The notes under the pieces: generated by a model
What the model was told of the DNA's origin: nothing
What the model saw: the letters and a program-made list of their open reading frames with translations, nothing else
Database searches by the model: none
Made by a program: the position numbers and the translations under genes
In this document: piece after piece, positions 18,614 through 27,074 of the stretch
Layout: every line of letters starts with the position of its first letter
Position numbering within the stretch: position 1 is the stretch's first letter
Assembly (NCBI GenBank): GCA_963794475.1
Contig: CAWCDW010000010.1
Span: 806,001-870,000 of the forward strand
Source: GAS188 sp963794475
GTDB taxonomy: Bacteria; Pseudomonadota; Alphaproteobacteria; Rhizobiales; Beijerinckiaceae
Direction of reading: 5' to 3'
Length of the DNA stretch: 64,000 nt

Positions 18614-20434
18614 ATGCGAAAATTTTGGCTTGCTAGCCTGTTCGGAGCCTGCGCGTTCGTCGCGATACCGGCGATGGTCGCGACGACTGCGAAGGCGGAT
18701 GATGATCTTACAAAGCTGGCCCAGAACCCCAAGGACTGGGTGATGCCGACCGGCGATTATGCCAATCATCGCTATTCAGCGCTGAAGCAGATCAACAAGG
18801 AAAATGTCGGCAAGCTCCAGGTGGCCTGGACGTTCTCGACCGGTGTGTTGCGCGGGCATGAAGGGGCGCCGCTTGTGATCGGCGATGTCATGTATCTGCA
18901 TGCGCCGTTCCCGAACACGGTCTACGCGCTCGACCTCAACAATGACGGCAAGATCCTCTGGACCTATGAGCCCAAGCAGGATCCGAACGTCATTCCGGTC
19001 ATGTGCTGCGACACGGTCAACCGCGGCCTCGCCTATGCGGACGGCAAGATCTTCCTCCATCAGGCCGACACCACCCTCGTCGCTCTCGACGCGAAGTCGG
19101 GCAAGGTCGCGTGGTCCGTGAAGGACGGCGATCCCAGCAAGGGCGAGACCGGCACGGATGCGCCCTTCGTCTTCAAGGACAAGGTTTTCATCGGCGTGTC
19201 GGGCGGCGAATTCGGCGTTCGCGGCTGGGTCAGCGCCTATAACCTCAGCGACGGCAAGCTTGCTTGGCGCGCTTATTCGGAAGGGCCTGATTCCGACATC
19301 AAGGTCGATCCGCAAAAGACGACCGAGCTCGGTAAGCCCGTCGGCGCCAATTCGAGCCTCAAGACCTGGGAAGGCGACCAGTGGAAGATCGGCGGCGGTG
19401 ACACCTGGGGTTGGTTCTCCTTCGATCCGCAGCTGAACCTCATGTATTACGGGTCGGGTAATCCCTCGACCTGGAATCCGAAGCAGCGGCCCGGCGACAA
19501 CAAATGGTCGATGACCGTTTGGGCTCGCGATGTCGATACCGGCATGGCGAAATGGGTCTATCAGATGACGCCCCATGACGAATGGGATTACGACGGCGTC
19601 AACGAGATGATCCTCGCCGACCAGAACATTGGCGGGCAGAGCCGCAAGACCCTCGTCCACTTCGACCGTAATGGCTTCGGCTACACGCTCGACCGCGTCA
19701 CGGGCGAGCTCCTCGTCGCCGAGAAATACGACCCGGATGTGAACTGGGCGACCAAGGTCGACATGGACAAGAGCTCCAAGACCTACGGAAGGCCGATCGT
19801 CGTCTCGAAATATTCGACCGACCAGAACGGGCCTGACGTGAACACGAAAGGCGTGTGCCCGGCGGCGCTTGGTTCCAAGGACGAGCAGCCGGCGGCCTAC
19901 TCACCTGAGACCGGCCTGTTCTACGTGCCGACGAACCATGTCTGCATGGATTACGAGCCCTTCAAGGTGAGCTACACGGCGGGCCAGCCCTATGTGGGCG
20001 CGACCCTGTCCATGTTCCCGCCCCAGGGCCAGACGAACATGGGCAACTTCATCGCTTGGGATGCAAAGGCCGGCAAGATCGCCTGGTCGGACAAGGAGCA
20101 ATTCTCTGTCTGGTCCGGAGCGCTCGCGACGGCTGGCGGCGTTGTCTTCTACGGGACGCTCGAAGGCTATCTCAAGGCGGTGGACGCGCATACGGGCAAG
20201 GAACTCTACAAGTTCAAGACCCCGTCCGGCATCATCGGCAATGTGATGACCTATGAGCATGGCAACAAGCAATATGTCGCCATCCTCTCGGGCGTCGGCG
20301 GATGGGCGGGCATCGGCCTCGCCGCCGGCCTGACCGATCCGACTGCCGGCCTCGGCGCGGTGGGCGGCTATGCGGGCCTCAAGCAATACACCGCGCTTGG
20401 GGGCCAGCTCACGGTGTTCGCGCTCCCGCAATAA
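18614..20434 (+). CDS. xoxF: lanthanide-dependent methanol dehydrogenase XoxF (PQQ quinoprotein)
   Basis: 606 residues from the ATG at 18614, preceded by GGAGGAG; an extension to 18563 is rejected. Signal peptide 1-28. Eight-bladed PQQ beta-propeller with the vicinal disulfide C131-C132 that packs on PQQ, a metal Glu near 199 (GGEFGVRG), Asn near 283 (GSGNPSTWN) and the catalytic Asp near 325 in DEWDYDG. The second Asp, two residues later (327), is the XoxF hallmark that completes the lanthanide site; calcium enzymes (MxaF) have Ala there. It oxidises methanol to formaldehyde or formate in the periplasm and passes electrons to XoxG. The sequence resembles the XoxF5 clade. A strong terminator follows, then xoxG and xoxJ. 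Confidence 0.97.
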   Translation: MRKFWLASLFGACAFVAIPAMVATTAKADDDLTKLAQNPKDWVMPTGDYANHRYSALKQINKENVGKLQVAWTFSTGVLRGHEGAPLVIGDVMYLHAPFPNTVYALDLNNDGKILWTYEPKQDPNVIPVMCCDTVNRGLAYADGKIFLHQADTTLVALDAKSGKVAWSVKDGDPSKGETGTDAPFVFKDKVFIGVSGGEFGVRGWVSAYNLSDGKLAWRAYSEGPDSDIKVDPQKTTELGKPVGANSSLKTWEGDQWKIGGGDTWGWFSFDPQLNLMYYGSGNPSTWNPKQRPGDNKWSMTVWARDVDTGMAKWVYQMTPHDEWDYDGVNEMILADQNIGGQSRKTLVHFDRNGFGYTLDRVTGELLVAEKYDPDVNWATKVDMDKSSKTYGRPIVVSKYSTDQNGPDVNTKGVCPAALGSKDEQPAAYSPETGLFYVPTNHVCMDYEPFKVSYTAGQPYVGATLSMFPPQGQTNMGNFIAWDAKAGKIAWSDKEQFSVWSGALATAGGVVFYGTLEGYLKAVDAHTGKELYKFKTPSGIIGNVMTYEHGNKQYVAILSGVGGWAGIGLAAGLTDPTAGLGAVGGYAGLKQYTALGGQLTVFALPQ

Positions 20435-20460
20435 GGGATCGCGTCCGACTTTGCTAAAGG

Positions 20461-20496
20461 ACCGGCGCGCCGCTCATCGTGGCGCGCCGGTTTTTT
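20461..20496 (+). terminator. strong terminator between xoxF and xoxG
   Basis: Perfect 11-bp GC-rich stem, ACCGGCGCGCC (20461-20471) with GGCGCGCCGGT (20481-20491), a 9-nt loop, and a T-run directly after (20491-20496). It lies 27 bp past the xoxF stop and would make most transcripts end there, so that xoxG and xoxJ are made at a lower level by read-through or from their own promoter. Confidence 0.9.
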
Positions 20497-20569
20497 CTTT
20501 CGCCGTCCACCCTCAATCGGCGCCCCGCGTTTTGCAGCGCCGTATCGCTTGCCCGATAAGGATCAGACC

Positions 20570-21121
20570 GTGCCTCACAGCGCATGCCTCCGTTCGTCAA
20601 GGCTCATCGCCTTTTTCGCCGCGTCCGTGCTCTCCCTTGCCTTTCTGGCGAGCGCCGCCATGGCGGACGGCTCCGGCGACCCGAAGTCCGTCTCCAAGGA
20701 CGAAAACGGCAAATATGTCGATGCGCAGGGAAACCCGACCTTCCACGTCTCCGACGACGGCACCTGGGACTGGTACACCTATTCGGGTTACCGCCGGTAT
20801 CATTCCGACTGCCATGTCTGCCACGGGCCCGATGGGGAGGGCTCGAGCTACGCGCCCGCGTTGAAGGATTCGCTGCAGAAGCTGAGCTATGGCGACTTCG
20901 TGGCAACGGTTGCTGGCGGGCGCGTCAATGTGACCACCTCGCAAAACAATGTGATGCCGTCTTTCGGCAATAACCCGAACGTCATGTGCTATCTCGACGA
21001 TATCTACGTTTATCTGCGCTCCCGCTCGGATGGGGCGCTCGCGCGCGTCCGGCCCGAGAAGAAGGAGGACAAGGCGAAAGCCTATGCGAAGGCCGAGGAT
21101 AGCTGCATGGGTGCGAAATGA
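20570..21121 (+). CDS. xoxG: XoxG cytochrome c, electron acceptor of XoxF
   Basis: 183 residues from the GTG at 20570, which has AAGGA seven bases upstream; a TTG at 20549 is the alternative. Signal peptide to about residue 33 (MADG). Single c-type haem motif CHVCH at residues 81-85 and Met candidates in NNVMPSFG / NPNVMCY for the sixth ligand. The DWYTYSGYRRYHSDC block is typical of the methanol-metabolism cytochrome family. It takes electrons from reduced PQQ in XoxF. Its stop overlaps the xoxJ start (ATGA), so the two are translationally coupled. Confidence 0.93.
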   Translation: MPHSACLRSSRLIAFFAASVLSLAFLASAAMADGSGDPKSVSKDENGKYVDAQGNPTFHVSDDGTWDWYTYSGYRRYHSDCHVCHGPDGEGSSYAPALKDSLQKLSYGDFVATVAGGRVNVTTSQNNVMPSFGNNPNVMCYLDDIYVYLRSRSDGALARVRPEKKEDKAKAYAKAEDSCMGAK

Positions 21122-21987
21122 CGCGCCTCACCTCGCTTTTCTGCCTGCGGCTTCTCGCGGTTTTTGCCGCGTCCTCGCTCACACAGGCGCAGACGCAGGC
21201 ACAGACACAGACCCAAGCCCCGCCGGCCGAATCGTCGCTCGAGCTCGTCGATCCGAAGACGCTGCGCGTCTGCGCCGACCCGCGCAACATGCCGTTCTCA
21301 ACTCAAGGCGGTGAAGGCTTCGAGAACAAGCTCGCCGAACTTTTCGCAAGCAAGCTCGGCAAGGGCCTCGCCTATGAATGGTACCCGCAGGCGACCGGCT
21401 TCATCCGCATGACGCTCCTGGCGCGCCGCTGCGACGTCGTGATGGGTTATCCGCTCGGCGACGATCTCGTCCAGCCGACGAACCCCTATTATCGATCGGC
21501 CTATGCGCTGATCTTCAAGCCCGGCACGGGCCTCGACGGCATCGAGGACCTCGAGGATACGCGCCTCAAGGACAAGCGCATCGGCGTCGTCGCCGGCACG
21601 CCGCCATCGAACAACATGGCGGCCGCGGGGCTCATGGCGCATGCCAAGCCTTATCCGCTCGTCATCGACACGCGTTACAATTCCTCGGCGCAAGCCATGG
21701 TTCACGACCTCGAATCCGGCGAGATCGATGCGGGCGTGTTGTGGGGCCCCATGGCCGGCTATTACGCCAAGCAGGCGAAGTCGTCCTTGTCGCTAGTCCT
21801 CCTCACCAAGGAGAAGAGCGGGCCGCCCATGGCTTTTCGCATTGTCATGGGGGTGCGCCGCAGCGATCAGGATTGGAAGCGCGAGCTCAATTCGCTGATC
21901 GCCTCGAACCAGAAGGAGATCGAGCATCTCCTCTTGTCATATGGCGTGCCCTTGCTCGACGAGAAGGACAATCCGATCAAGGAATGA
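21118..21987 (+). CDS. xoxJ: XoxJ, quinoprotein dehydrogenase-associated binding protein
   Basis: 289 residues. Signal peptide followed by a low-complexity QAQTQ run (about residues 21-35). The core begins LRVCADPRNMPFST and includes YEWYPQATGFIRMTLLARRCDVVMGYP, typical of the periplasmic solute-binding-like proteins always found with xoxF or mxaF. It adopts a bilobed fold; in other organisms it is thought to help activate XoxF rather than import a solute. Start overlaps xoxG and its stop overlaps the next gene (ATGA at 21984). Confidence 0.92.
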   Translation: MTRLTSLFCLRLLAVFAASSLTQAQTQAQTQTQAPPAESSLELVDPKTLRVCADPRNMPFSTQGGEGFENKLAELFASKLGKGLAYEWYPQATGFIRMTLLARRCDVVMGYPLGDDLVQPTNPYYRSAYALIFKPGTGLDGIEDLEDTRLKDKRIGVVAGTPPSNNMAAAGLMAHAKPYPLVIDTRYNSSAQAMVHDLESGEIDAGVLWGPMAGYYAKQAKSSLSLVLLTKEKSGPPMAFRIVMGVRRSDQDWKRELNSLIASNQKEIEHLLLSYGVPLLDEKDNPIKE

Positions 21988-22586
21988 CGCGCTTGCGGCC
22001 GCGCTGGCGGGGGAATGGGAATTCCCGGATGCTGCTCGCCGCATTCGCGGCCCTGGCTTGCCTTGCAAGGCTCGGCGCAGCCGCGGCCTTTGCCGATTCG
22101 CCGCCGGAGCCGGAGGGTTATCGGCTTTCCGATTACAAATCGCCCGTGCCGAAAACGCTCAAGGGCGCGCGCGCGGTGACGACCGCGCAAGCCTTTGAGC
22201 TTTGGACGAACGGCGGCGCCGCCTTCATCGATGTGTTGCCGCGAGCGCCTCGCCCCGCCGGCCTGCCCCCGCAAGTGATCTGGCGCGACATACCGCGCCG
22301 GGACATACCGGGAAGCCTTTGGCTCCCGGACACTGGTTATGGCGAGCTCCATCCCTCGATGCAGGCTTATTTCGCCGATGGGCTTCGGCGCGCTTCGCGA
22401 GGCGAGAAATCCACGTCCCTCGTCTTCTATTGCCTCGGCGAGTGCTGGCAATCCTGGAATGCCGCCAAGCGCGCCCTCTCCCTCGGCTACACCGCCGTGA
22501 TCTGGTACCCCGACGGCACAACGGGATGGGAAGCGGCTGGGCACCCGGTCGAGGTGCGCGCCGCAGAGCCCCGGCCTGGCGAGTAG
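21984..22586 (+). CDS. PQQ-dependent catabolism-associated CXXXCW rhodanese-like protein
   Basis: 200 residues from the ATG overlapping the xoxJ stop. Signal peptide to about residue 38. Rhodanese-like region with FIDVLPRAP and a CLGECW motif at 150-155, then NAAKRALSLGY. In these proteins the Cys pair and Trp replace the classic rhodanese active-site loop. The role is unproven, but co-occurrence with SoxYZ-like carriers and zinc metallohydrolases suggests periplasmic sulfur or thiol chemistry linked to quinoproteins. Last gene of the xoxG-xoxJ unit. Confidence 0.85.
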   Translation: MTRLRPRWRGNGNSRMLLAAFAALACLARLGAAAAFADSPPEPEGYRLSDYKSPVPKTLKGARAVTTAQAFELWTNGGAAFIDVLPRAPRPAGLPPQVIWRDIPRRDIPGSLWLPDTGYGELHPSMQAYFADGLRRASRGEKSTSLVFYCLGECWQSWNAAKRALSLGYTAVIWYPDGTTGWEAAGHPVEVRAAEPRPGE

Positions 22587-22636
22587 CGAGTAATGGCGAA
22601 TAGCAGCTTGCGCGCTGCTTTCTACTCGCTATTCGC
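22581..22636. repeat. inverted repeats between convergent genes
   Basis: GCGAATAGC (22596-22604) pairs with GCTATTCGC (22628-22636), and AGCAGC (22602-22607) with GCTGCT (22614-22619). The GCGAGTAGCGAGTA stretch around the stop codon is a related direct repeat. The position between two gene ends fits a two-way terminator or a small intergenic repeat family. Confidence 0.45.
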
Positions 22637-23284
22637 TCACTCCATCTTCCCCTCGATCATCCTCGCAATGGCGAACAGGCGTTGCTCTATGAGCACCGGC
22701 ACTTCGCAGGCAAAGCCGATCGAGCGGTTCCGATCCTCGAAAATGCGCGTGTCCCAATCGAGCTTGTCGCTGAGCTCCTTGAGCTTATTGGGGTCGCTGT
22801 CCGCCTTGTCGCGCAAGTCGAGAAAATCATGGTTCTCGCCGCGGATCTGATCGGCGGATTCGGCCTGGCGATGCGCGACGCGCGCGAGGCCGCCGATGAC
22901 TTCCTCGCGCTGCTTGTTGAGCTCCTCGAAAACGCCGGCGAAGACGAGAAGAAGGCGCGAACGCTTCTCGGCGCCCGCCTTCTCGGTGAAGCTATCGATC
23001 AGCTTTTGCGCTTCCTCGAGCGAGGTGCGGCGCGCCGCGAGCCGCTCGACCAGGCCGGCAATCTCTTGGTCCGCGCTCCATGGCTGCAGCCCTTCGAGTG
23101 ACGGGCCCGACCATACGGCGGCCGCCGAGATCGTCGGCACCTTGATCTGCTGGCACGGCCAATCGGGATCGCGGCGCGTCGCGGCCGTGACGGGCGGCGC
23201 CACGGCGCAAAACGCGAGCGCGGCCGCGAGCGCGGCCGTCGCTGAAGCTTTTGGCGTTGAACCTTCGGCGCAAGTTTTTTTCAT
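22637..23284 (-). CDS. secreted hypothetical protein of the xox cluster
   Basis: 215 residues, Sec signal peptide to about residue 35. The mature part is helical with a probable coiled coil (residues 75-130, SADQEIAGLVERLAARRTSLEEAQ) and two Cys, in DWPCQQ and IGFACEV. I recall similar unknown proteins beside PQQ-linked ABC genes but know no function. The ATG lies 3 bp after the stop of the beta-propeller gene, so it belongs to that three-gene unit. A periplasmic partner of the binding protein is a reasonable guess only. Confidence 0.7.
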   Translation of the reverse strand: MKKTCAEGSTPKASATAALAAALAFCAVAPPVTAATRRDPDWPCQQIKVPTISAAAVWSGPSLEGLQPWSADQEIAGLVERLAARRTSLEEAQKLIDSFTEKAGAEKRSRLLLVFAGVFEELNKQREEVIGGLARVAHRQAESADQIRGENHDFLDLRDKADSDPNKLKELSDKLDWDTRIFEDRNRSIGFACEVPVLIEQRLFAIARMIEGKME

Positions 23285-23287
23285 GGC

Positions 23288-24292
23288 CTATTCCGGCGAG
23301 ATGGCGACGCCCCAGGGGAAGCTTCCGACCTGGACGCTCTTGATCACCTTGAGGCTCGCGACATCGATGATCGAAATATCGTTCGACACCCCATTCGTCG
23401 AGATCAGGTATTTCTGATCCGGCGTGAAGGCGAGTTGCCAGACGCGCTGGCCGACGAGCAGATATTTCTCGACCTGATGCGTCTGCGCATCCACGACCGC
23501 AACGCGGTTCGCCGGGCCAAGCGCCACAAAGGCCAGCTTGCCGTCCTTGGAGAAGCGGATGCCGACCGGCTGGATGGCCTCGGAACGAAGCCCCGGCACC
23601 GAGAAGGTGATCTTGCCCGTGACGACATGCTTTGCGGGATCGATGACGCTCACCGTGCCGCCGACCTCGGCCGAGACCCAGACCTCGGAGCCGTCGTTCT
23701 TCCATTCCGCGTAACGCGGGCGCGCATCGACCAGGACATTGGCGACGACATCGCGCTTATCCGTATCGATGAAATGCGCCATGTTCGTCGTCTCGGACGT
23801 GTTGACGACGATCTTGCCGTCGGGGCTCACGCCCATGCCCTCGGGCTCGACGCCCACGGGGATTTGCGCGAGCGCCTTGCGCTCCTTCACGTCGATGATC
23901 GTGACGAGCGCATCATTTTCATTCGAAAGATAGAGGAGGTCGCCCGTCTTGTTGAGCGCCAGGAGCTCGGGATCGGGGCCCGAAGGCAGATCGCCGACCA
24001 CCTCTTGCGTCTTCGTGTCGATGATCTGGACGATGTCGTCGTCACCGGCGCAAATGTAGAGGAATTTGCCGTCCGGGCTGATGACGATGCCACGTGGACG
24101 CTGGCCGACCTGGATGGTCTTCACCGTTTGCATCTTGTCGAGATCGACGACGCTCACGGTGTTGTCGCGCTCATTCGTGACATAGGCGGTGTAGGCAAAC
24201 GCCGATGAGGCTGAGCCGAGGCTTAGCGCCGAGGCCAAGAAGGCAAGAGCCCATCGACGAACGCTCCCTCTGCCGGTCAGTTCAGTTTGCAT
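23288..24292 (-). CDS. PQQ-linked YVTN-type beta-propeller protein
   Basis: 334 residues from the ATG at 24292 (GGAG upstream); a longer frame to 24424 is rejected because it lacks a signal peptide at its start. Signal peptide to about residue 33. Seven YVTN-like blades, for example AYVTNERDNTVSVVDL and SPDGKFLYICAGDDD. This is the type annotated as PQQ-dependent catabolism-associated beta-propeller. Likely a periplasmic scaffold or binding protein. Its start overlaps the stop of the ABC binding-protein gene by 16 bp. Confidence 0.85.
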   Translation of the reverse strand: MQTELTGRGSVRRWALAFLASALSLGSASSAFAYTAYVTNERDNTVSVVDLDKMQTVKTIQVGQRPRGIVISPDGKFLYICAGDDDIVQIIDTKTQEVVGDLPSGPDPELLALNKTGDLLYLSNENDALVTIIDVKERKALAQIPVGVEPEGMGVSPDGKIVVNTSETTNMAHFIDTDKRDVVANVLVDARPRYAEWKNDGSEVWVSAEVGGTVSVIDPAKHVVTGKITFSVPGLRSEAIQPVGIRFSKDGKLAFVALGPANRVAVVDAQTHQVEKYLLVGQRVWQLAFTPDQKYLISTNGVSNDISIIDVASLKVIKSVQVGSFPWGVAISPE

Positions 24293-25500
24293 TTCGTCTC
24301 CGGGCGATCGTAGCCGAGCGTGTCGAGCTCCGAGGTTTGATGCAGATAGCCTTCCTGGGGCGACACGGAAACGACGGTGCGTCCGTCGCTCAGCAAAATG
24401 GGTTGGCGCAACTGTAAATTCCAATCGCGGAGCGTGAGCTTTTGGCCCTTGAACGCCGCGACCTCGAAGCTCGGGCTCTTGATATAGGTGACGATCTTCG
24501 CGGGCTCTGCCGATTGCGTGCGGGTGGCCCCTTCGCCGATCATGCGCACGGCGGTCCAGGCCTGCATGTCGATCGCCTTCATGCGCCGTTGCGCGAGCTT
24601 GATGAAGCGGTTCTGCATCTGCACCGCGCCCCAGCTGTCATGGGCCGGATCCCAGCTCGTGGGCACGAGGCCGGCGGAGCCCGCGACCGGGCGCGCATCC
24701 CAGGTGCGGTAAGGCAGGTATCCGGCGAAGACATTGCTCTCATCGGCGGCGACGAGCACGTCATAGGCCGGCGCGTTCTGCGTGAAGACCGGTATCTGCT
24801 TTTGCGTCTGGACGATGCCGGTGTCGGTGCGCCTCGCTCCGCCGGTGTCCTTGTAGACGCGTTCCTCGACGATCGTCGCGCCGAAGCGCTTGGCGGCTCG
24901 CTTCAGCGCGTCCGCGTAAAGCGCATCTTGCGGATGCGAGCCGGTGACGAGGAGCCAGCGCTGCCAGCGCTTCCATGAAAGATATTGGGCGAGCGCGTCC
25001 GCCAGCATCGAACGGGTCGGCGCGGTGTGAATGACGTTCGCGCGGCAATTCTCCTCGCGCAGCAAATCATCGGTTGACCCCGCATCGAAAAGCGTCGCGC
25101 CGGCGGGGCGCGCCGCCTCCGCCGCGGCGAGCACCATCGCGGGAGGCAGGTCGACGACGATCAGCATGATGCCCTTGTCGATGAGGGACTTGGCGGCGGC
25201 TGCCGCATCATCCGTCGGCTTTACGCGCACATCCTCGATCGAGAAATGCTGATTGGTGAAACGTCCGGTGCCGTTGTTGTCGTCGATCCCGAGACGCGCG
25301 CCGGCGAGCCCATCATCGTCATTGGGCTCGTCGATGAGCGAGATCGGCTGCTGCTTCGATTCGACGAGGCGCAGATACCCGATGCGGATCTCGGCGGGGT
25401 CGGCCGCGTGGGCCGAAAGGGCGCCGCCGGCGAGCGTGGCGAGGAGAGTGATGACGAGCGCAAGCTTCGGCGCACGGGCGAAGAAGAGGGAAATTCTCAT
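24277..25500 (-). CDS. PQQ-dehydrogenase-system ABC substrate-binding protein
   Basis: 407 residues from the ATG at 25500; the open frame extends further upstream to 26013 through an intergenic repeat and is not coding there. Signal peptide 1-33. The body (EIRIGYLRLVESKQQPISLIDEPNDDDGLAGARLGIDDNN) is a leucine/isoleucine/valine-type periplasmic binding fold with a conserved acidic NDDDG. Matches the binding protein of the ABC system tied to PQQ-dependent alcohol dehydrogenases; in Methylorubrum a related gene is in the lut lanthanide-uptake locus. The matching ATPase and permease are probably those at 30674-32304. First gene of a three-gene unit. Confidence 0.85.
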   Translation of the reverse strand: MRISLFFARAPKLALVITLLATLAGGALSAHAADPAEIRIGYLRLVESKQQPISLIDEPNDDDGLAGARLGIDDNNGTGRFTNQHFSIEDVRVKPTDDAAAAAKSLIDKGIMLIVVDLPPAMVLAAAEAARPAGATLFDAGSTDDLLREENCRANVIHTAPTRSMLADALAQYLSWKRWQRWLLVTGSHPQDALYADALKRAAKRFGATIVEERVYKDTGGARRTDTGIVQTQKQIPVFTQNAPAYDVLVAADESNVFAGYLPYRTWDARPVAGSAGLVPTSWDPAHDSWGAVQMQNRFIKLAQRRMKAIDMQAWTAVRMIGEGATRTQSAEPAKIVTYIKSPSFEVAAFKGQKLTLRDWNLQLRQPILLSDGRTVVSVSPQEGYLHQTSELDTLGYDRPETKCKLN

Positions 25501-25835
25501 AGGCTCGGCACTCGCATCCACAACGCCATCGTCGCGACCTTCCTCGTTCCCGTCGTTTCCCGTGCCTTGTCGAGGGCGACGCGACGCGGCGATGCTCGGG
25601 GCCATCTTGGCCTTTTTCATGGCGCCTGTCGTGTGAAAGTGCTTCTCCCGCGCGCCGATCGCGCGAGCGATCGGCGGATGAGGGCGCGCGGTCGCCCCCG
25701 CGTCATGCCCGCACTCGGTGCGGGCACCCACGCCTCTCTTCGTTGGAATGAAACTTAGCCCCACCGTAAGACGTGGATGGCCGGGACAAGCCCGGCCAGG
25801 ACGGCTCTGAGGGGGTTCCACCGAATCGTTACCGC
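25501..25835. other. 335-bp intergenic region with repeats
   Basis: No gene is supported. The stretch holds two palindromic units (listed separately) in the 25.7-25.8 kb half, and otherwise unremarkable GC-rich sequence. The promoter of the binding-protein operon reading leftward from 25500 should be in the first part. Confidence 0.5.
25707..25797. repeat. pair of REP-like palindromes
   Basis: GCCCGCAC-TCG-GTGCGGGC (25707-25725) and GGCCGGG-ACAAG-CCCGGCC (25779-25797) form two tight hairpins about 54 bp apart, flanked by TCATG / CATCCACG-like words. This layout (GTCATGGCC...GGCCATCCAC type) resembles dispersed intergenic palindromes common in alphaproteobacteria. Confidence 0.6.
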
Positions 25836-26657
25836 TCACCGAGCGTGGCGGGCGCGGTCGAGGTTCACGGCCTTGTCGAGGTTGCGCGCTTGCTTGAGAA
25901 AGGCTTCCTCGGGCAGGAGCGTCGAGGAGAGATCGGCGCCGCCGAAGTCGCCGTTTTCGAGCTTCGCGCCTGTAAGATCCGCGCCGCTGAGATCGGCGCC
26001 GGCGAGATTGCAATTCGTCAGATCGGCGTTCTTCAGATTGGCGAAGCTCAGATCGGCGCGCGCGAGATTGGCGCCGCTCAAGACAGCGCCTTGAAGGTTC
26101 GCGGACCTCAGCACGCCGCGCATGAGGCCCATCGATTGGTTGCGCATGTCGGCGCTCGCATCGGCGCCCGCGAGCTTCGCACGGGCAAGGCTCGCACCTG
26201 AGAGGTCCGCCGCGAGGCGAGCGCCGCTAAGATCGGCGCCGTCGAGCTTAGCGCGCTGGAGCTGCGCGCCGAAGAGCGAGGCGCCGGAAAGATCGGCGTC
26301 CGTAAGATCGGCCTCGATGAGCCAGGCCTGATCGAGCACGGCGTGATCGAGCTTCGCGCCGGCGAGCTTTGTGCGGTTGAGCTTTGCGGCGCGCAAGACG
26401 ACGCTCGTGAGTTTCCGTCCGCTGAGATCGAGGCCCGAAAGCCGCTTGCTCGAAAGATTGAGCGGTTTCGCCGGTGTCGCTGATTGCAGCAGCGCGTCGA
26501 GCTCTGCGCTCGTCATCTCGGCGCTTTTCATCTCGGGGCTGTCGAGATCGACGAAGCGCAACATATCTTGCGCAAGCGCGCTTCCCGACGCGGCGAGGAT
26601 CGCGGTCACGAGAACCAAGGCGAGGCGAACCAAGGCGAGGTGTGGGCCGATGCGCAT
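25836..26657 (-). CDS. secreted pentapeptide-repeat protein
   Basis: 273 residues from the ATG at 26657 with GGAGG five bases upstream. Signal peptide 1-31 (ALAQ-D). From about residue 70 to 255 it consists of A(D/N)LxG-type pentapeptides that form a right-handed four-sided helix. The register slips once, where ARLAADLSG has a four-residue step, and is broken again near DASADMRNQSM. No catalytic motif. Similar proteins occur beside xox/pqq clusters; function unknown. Export to the periplasm distinguishes it from gyrase-protecting Qnr types. Confidence 0.8.
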   Translation of the reverse strand: MRIGPHLALVRLALVLVTAILAASGSALAQDMLRFVDLDSPEMKSAEMTSAELDALLQSATPAKPLNLSSKRLSGLDLSGRKLTSVVLRAAKLNRTKLAGAKLDHAVLDQAWLIEADLTDADLSGASLFGAQLQRAKLDGADLSGARLAADLSGASLARAKLAGADASADMRNQSMGLMRGVLRSANLQGAVLSGANLARADLSFANLKNADLTNCNLAGADLSGADLTGAKLENGDFGGADLSSTLLPEEAFLKQARNLDKAVNLDRARHAR

Positions 26658-26815
26658 CTTTCCCTCCAGCCGACCGAGTTTGCTCTGCCCCGACCGCGCT
26701 GTCGAGACTTGTTCGCGCAACCGCGGTTCGCGCAAAAGCCCGATTGCCGTCGGCGTGAAACCGATGTTAGCCTTCTCGCGTCATCTTCGATCCCATCGCG
26801 ACGCTGGGAGTGCAA

Positions 26816-27028
26816 ATGGAATTCCTGGAGATCGTTCTCACTGTCTGCTCGCTGTCGAATGCCAATATTTGCGAGGATCAGCGCATCATCGTCGATTCGC
26901 GTGTCTCGCTCGAGAAATGCGTGCAGCAAGCCGAACCAACCATGGCGCAATGGGCTGTCGCGCATCCGAACTGGACCATCACGCGCTGGCATTGCGAATA
27001 TTCCGGTCACCAACAGCGAAAAACCTGA
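26816..27028 (+). CDS. small Cys-containing hypothetical protein
   Basis: 70 residues from the ATG at 26816 with GGGAG upstream. Four Cys (in TVCSL, NICED, EKCVQ, WHCEY), a Trp-rich C-terminal half and only a short hydrophobic start (FLEIVLTVCSL). I recall similar short proteins in Hyphomicrobiales but know no function. Two bases separate its stop from the next possible ATG; the following secreted gene is on the same strand. Confidence 0.55.
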   Translation: MEFLEIVLTVCSLSNANICEDQRIIVDSRVSLEKCVQQAEPTMAQWAVAHPNWTITRWHCEYSGHQQRKT

Positions 27029-27074
27029 GATGCCGCCGCGGAGGCGAAAGCTTCAAGGAAAGATGGAGTTGCCG

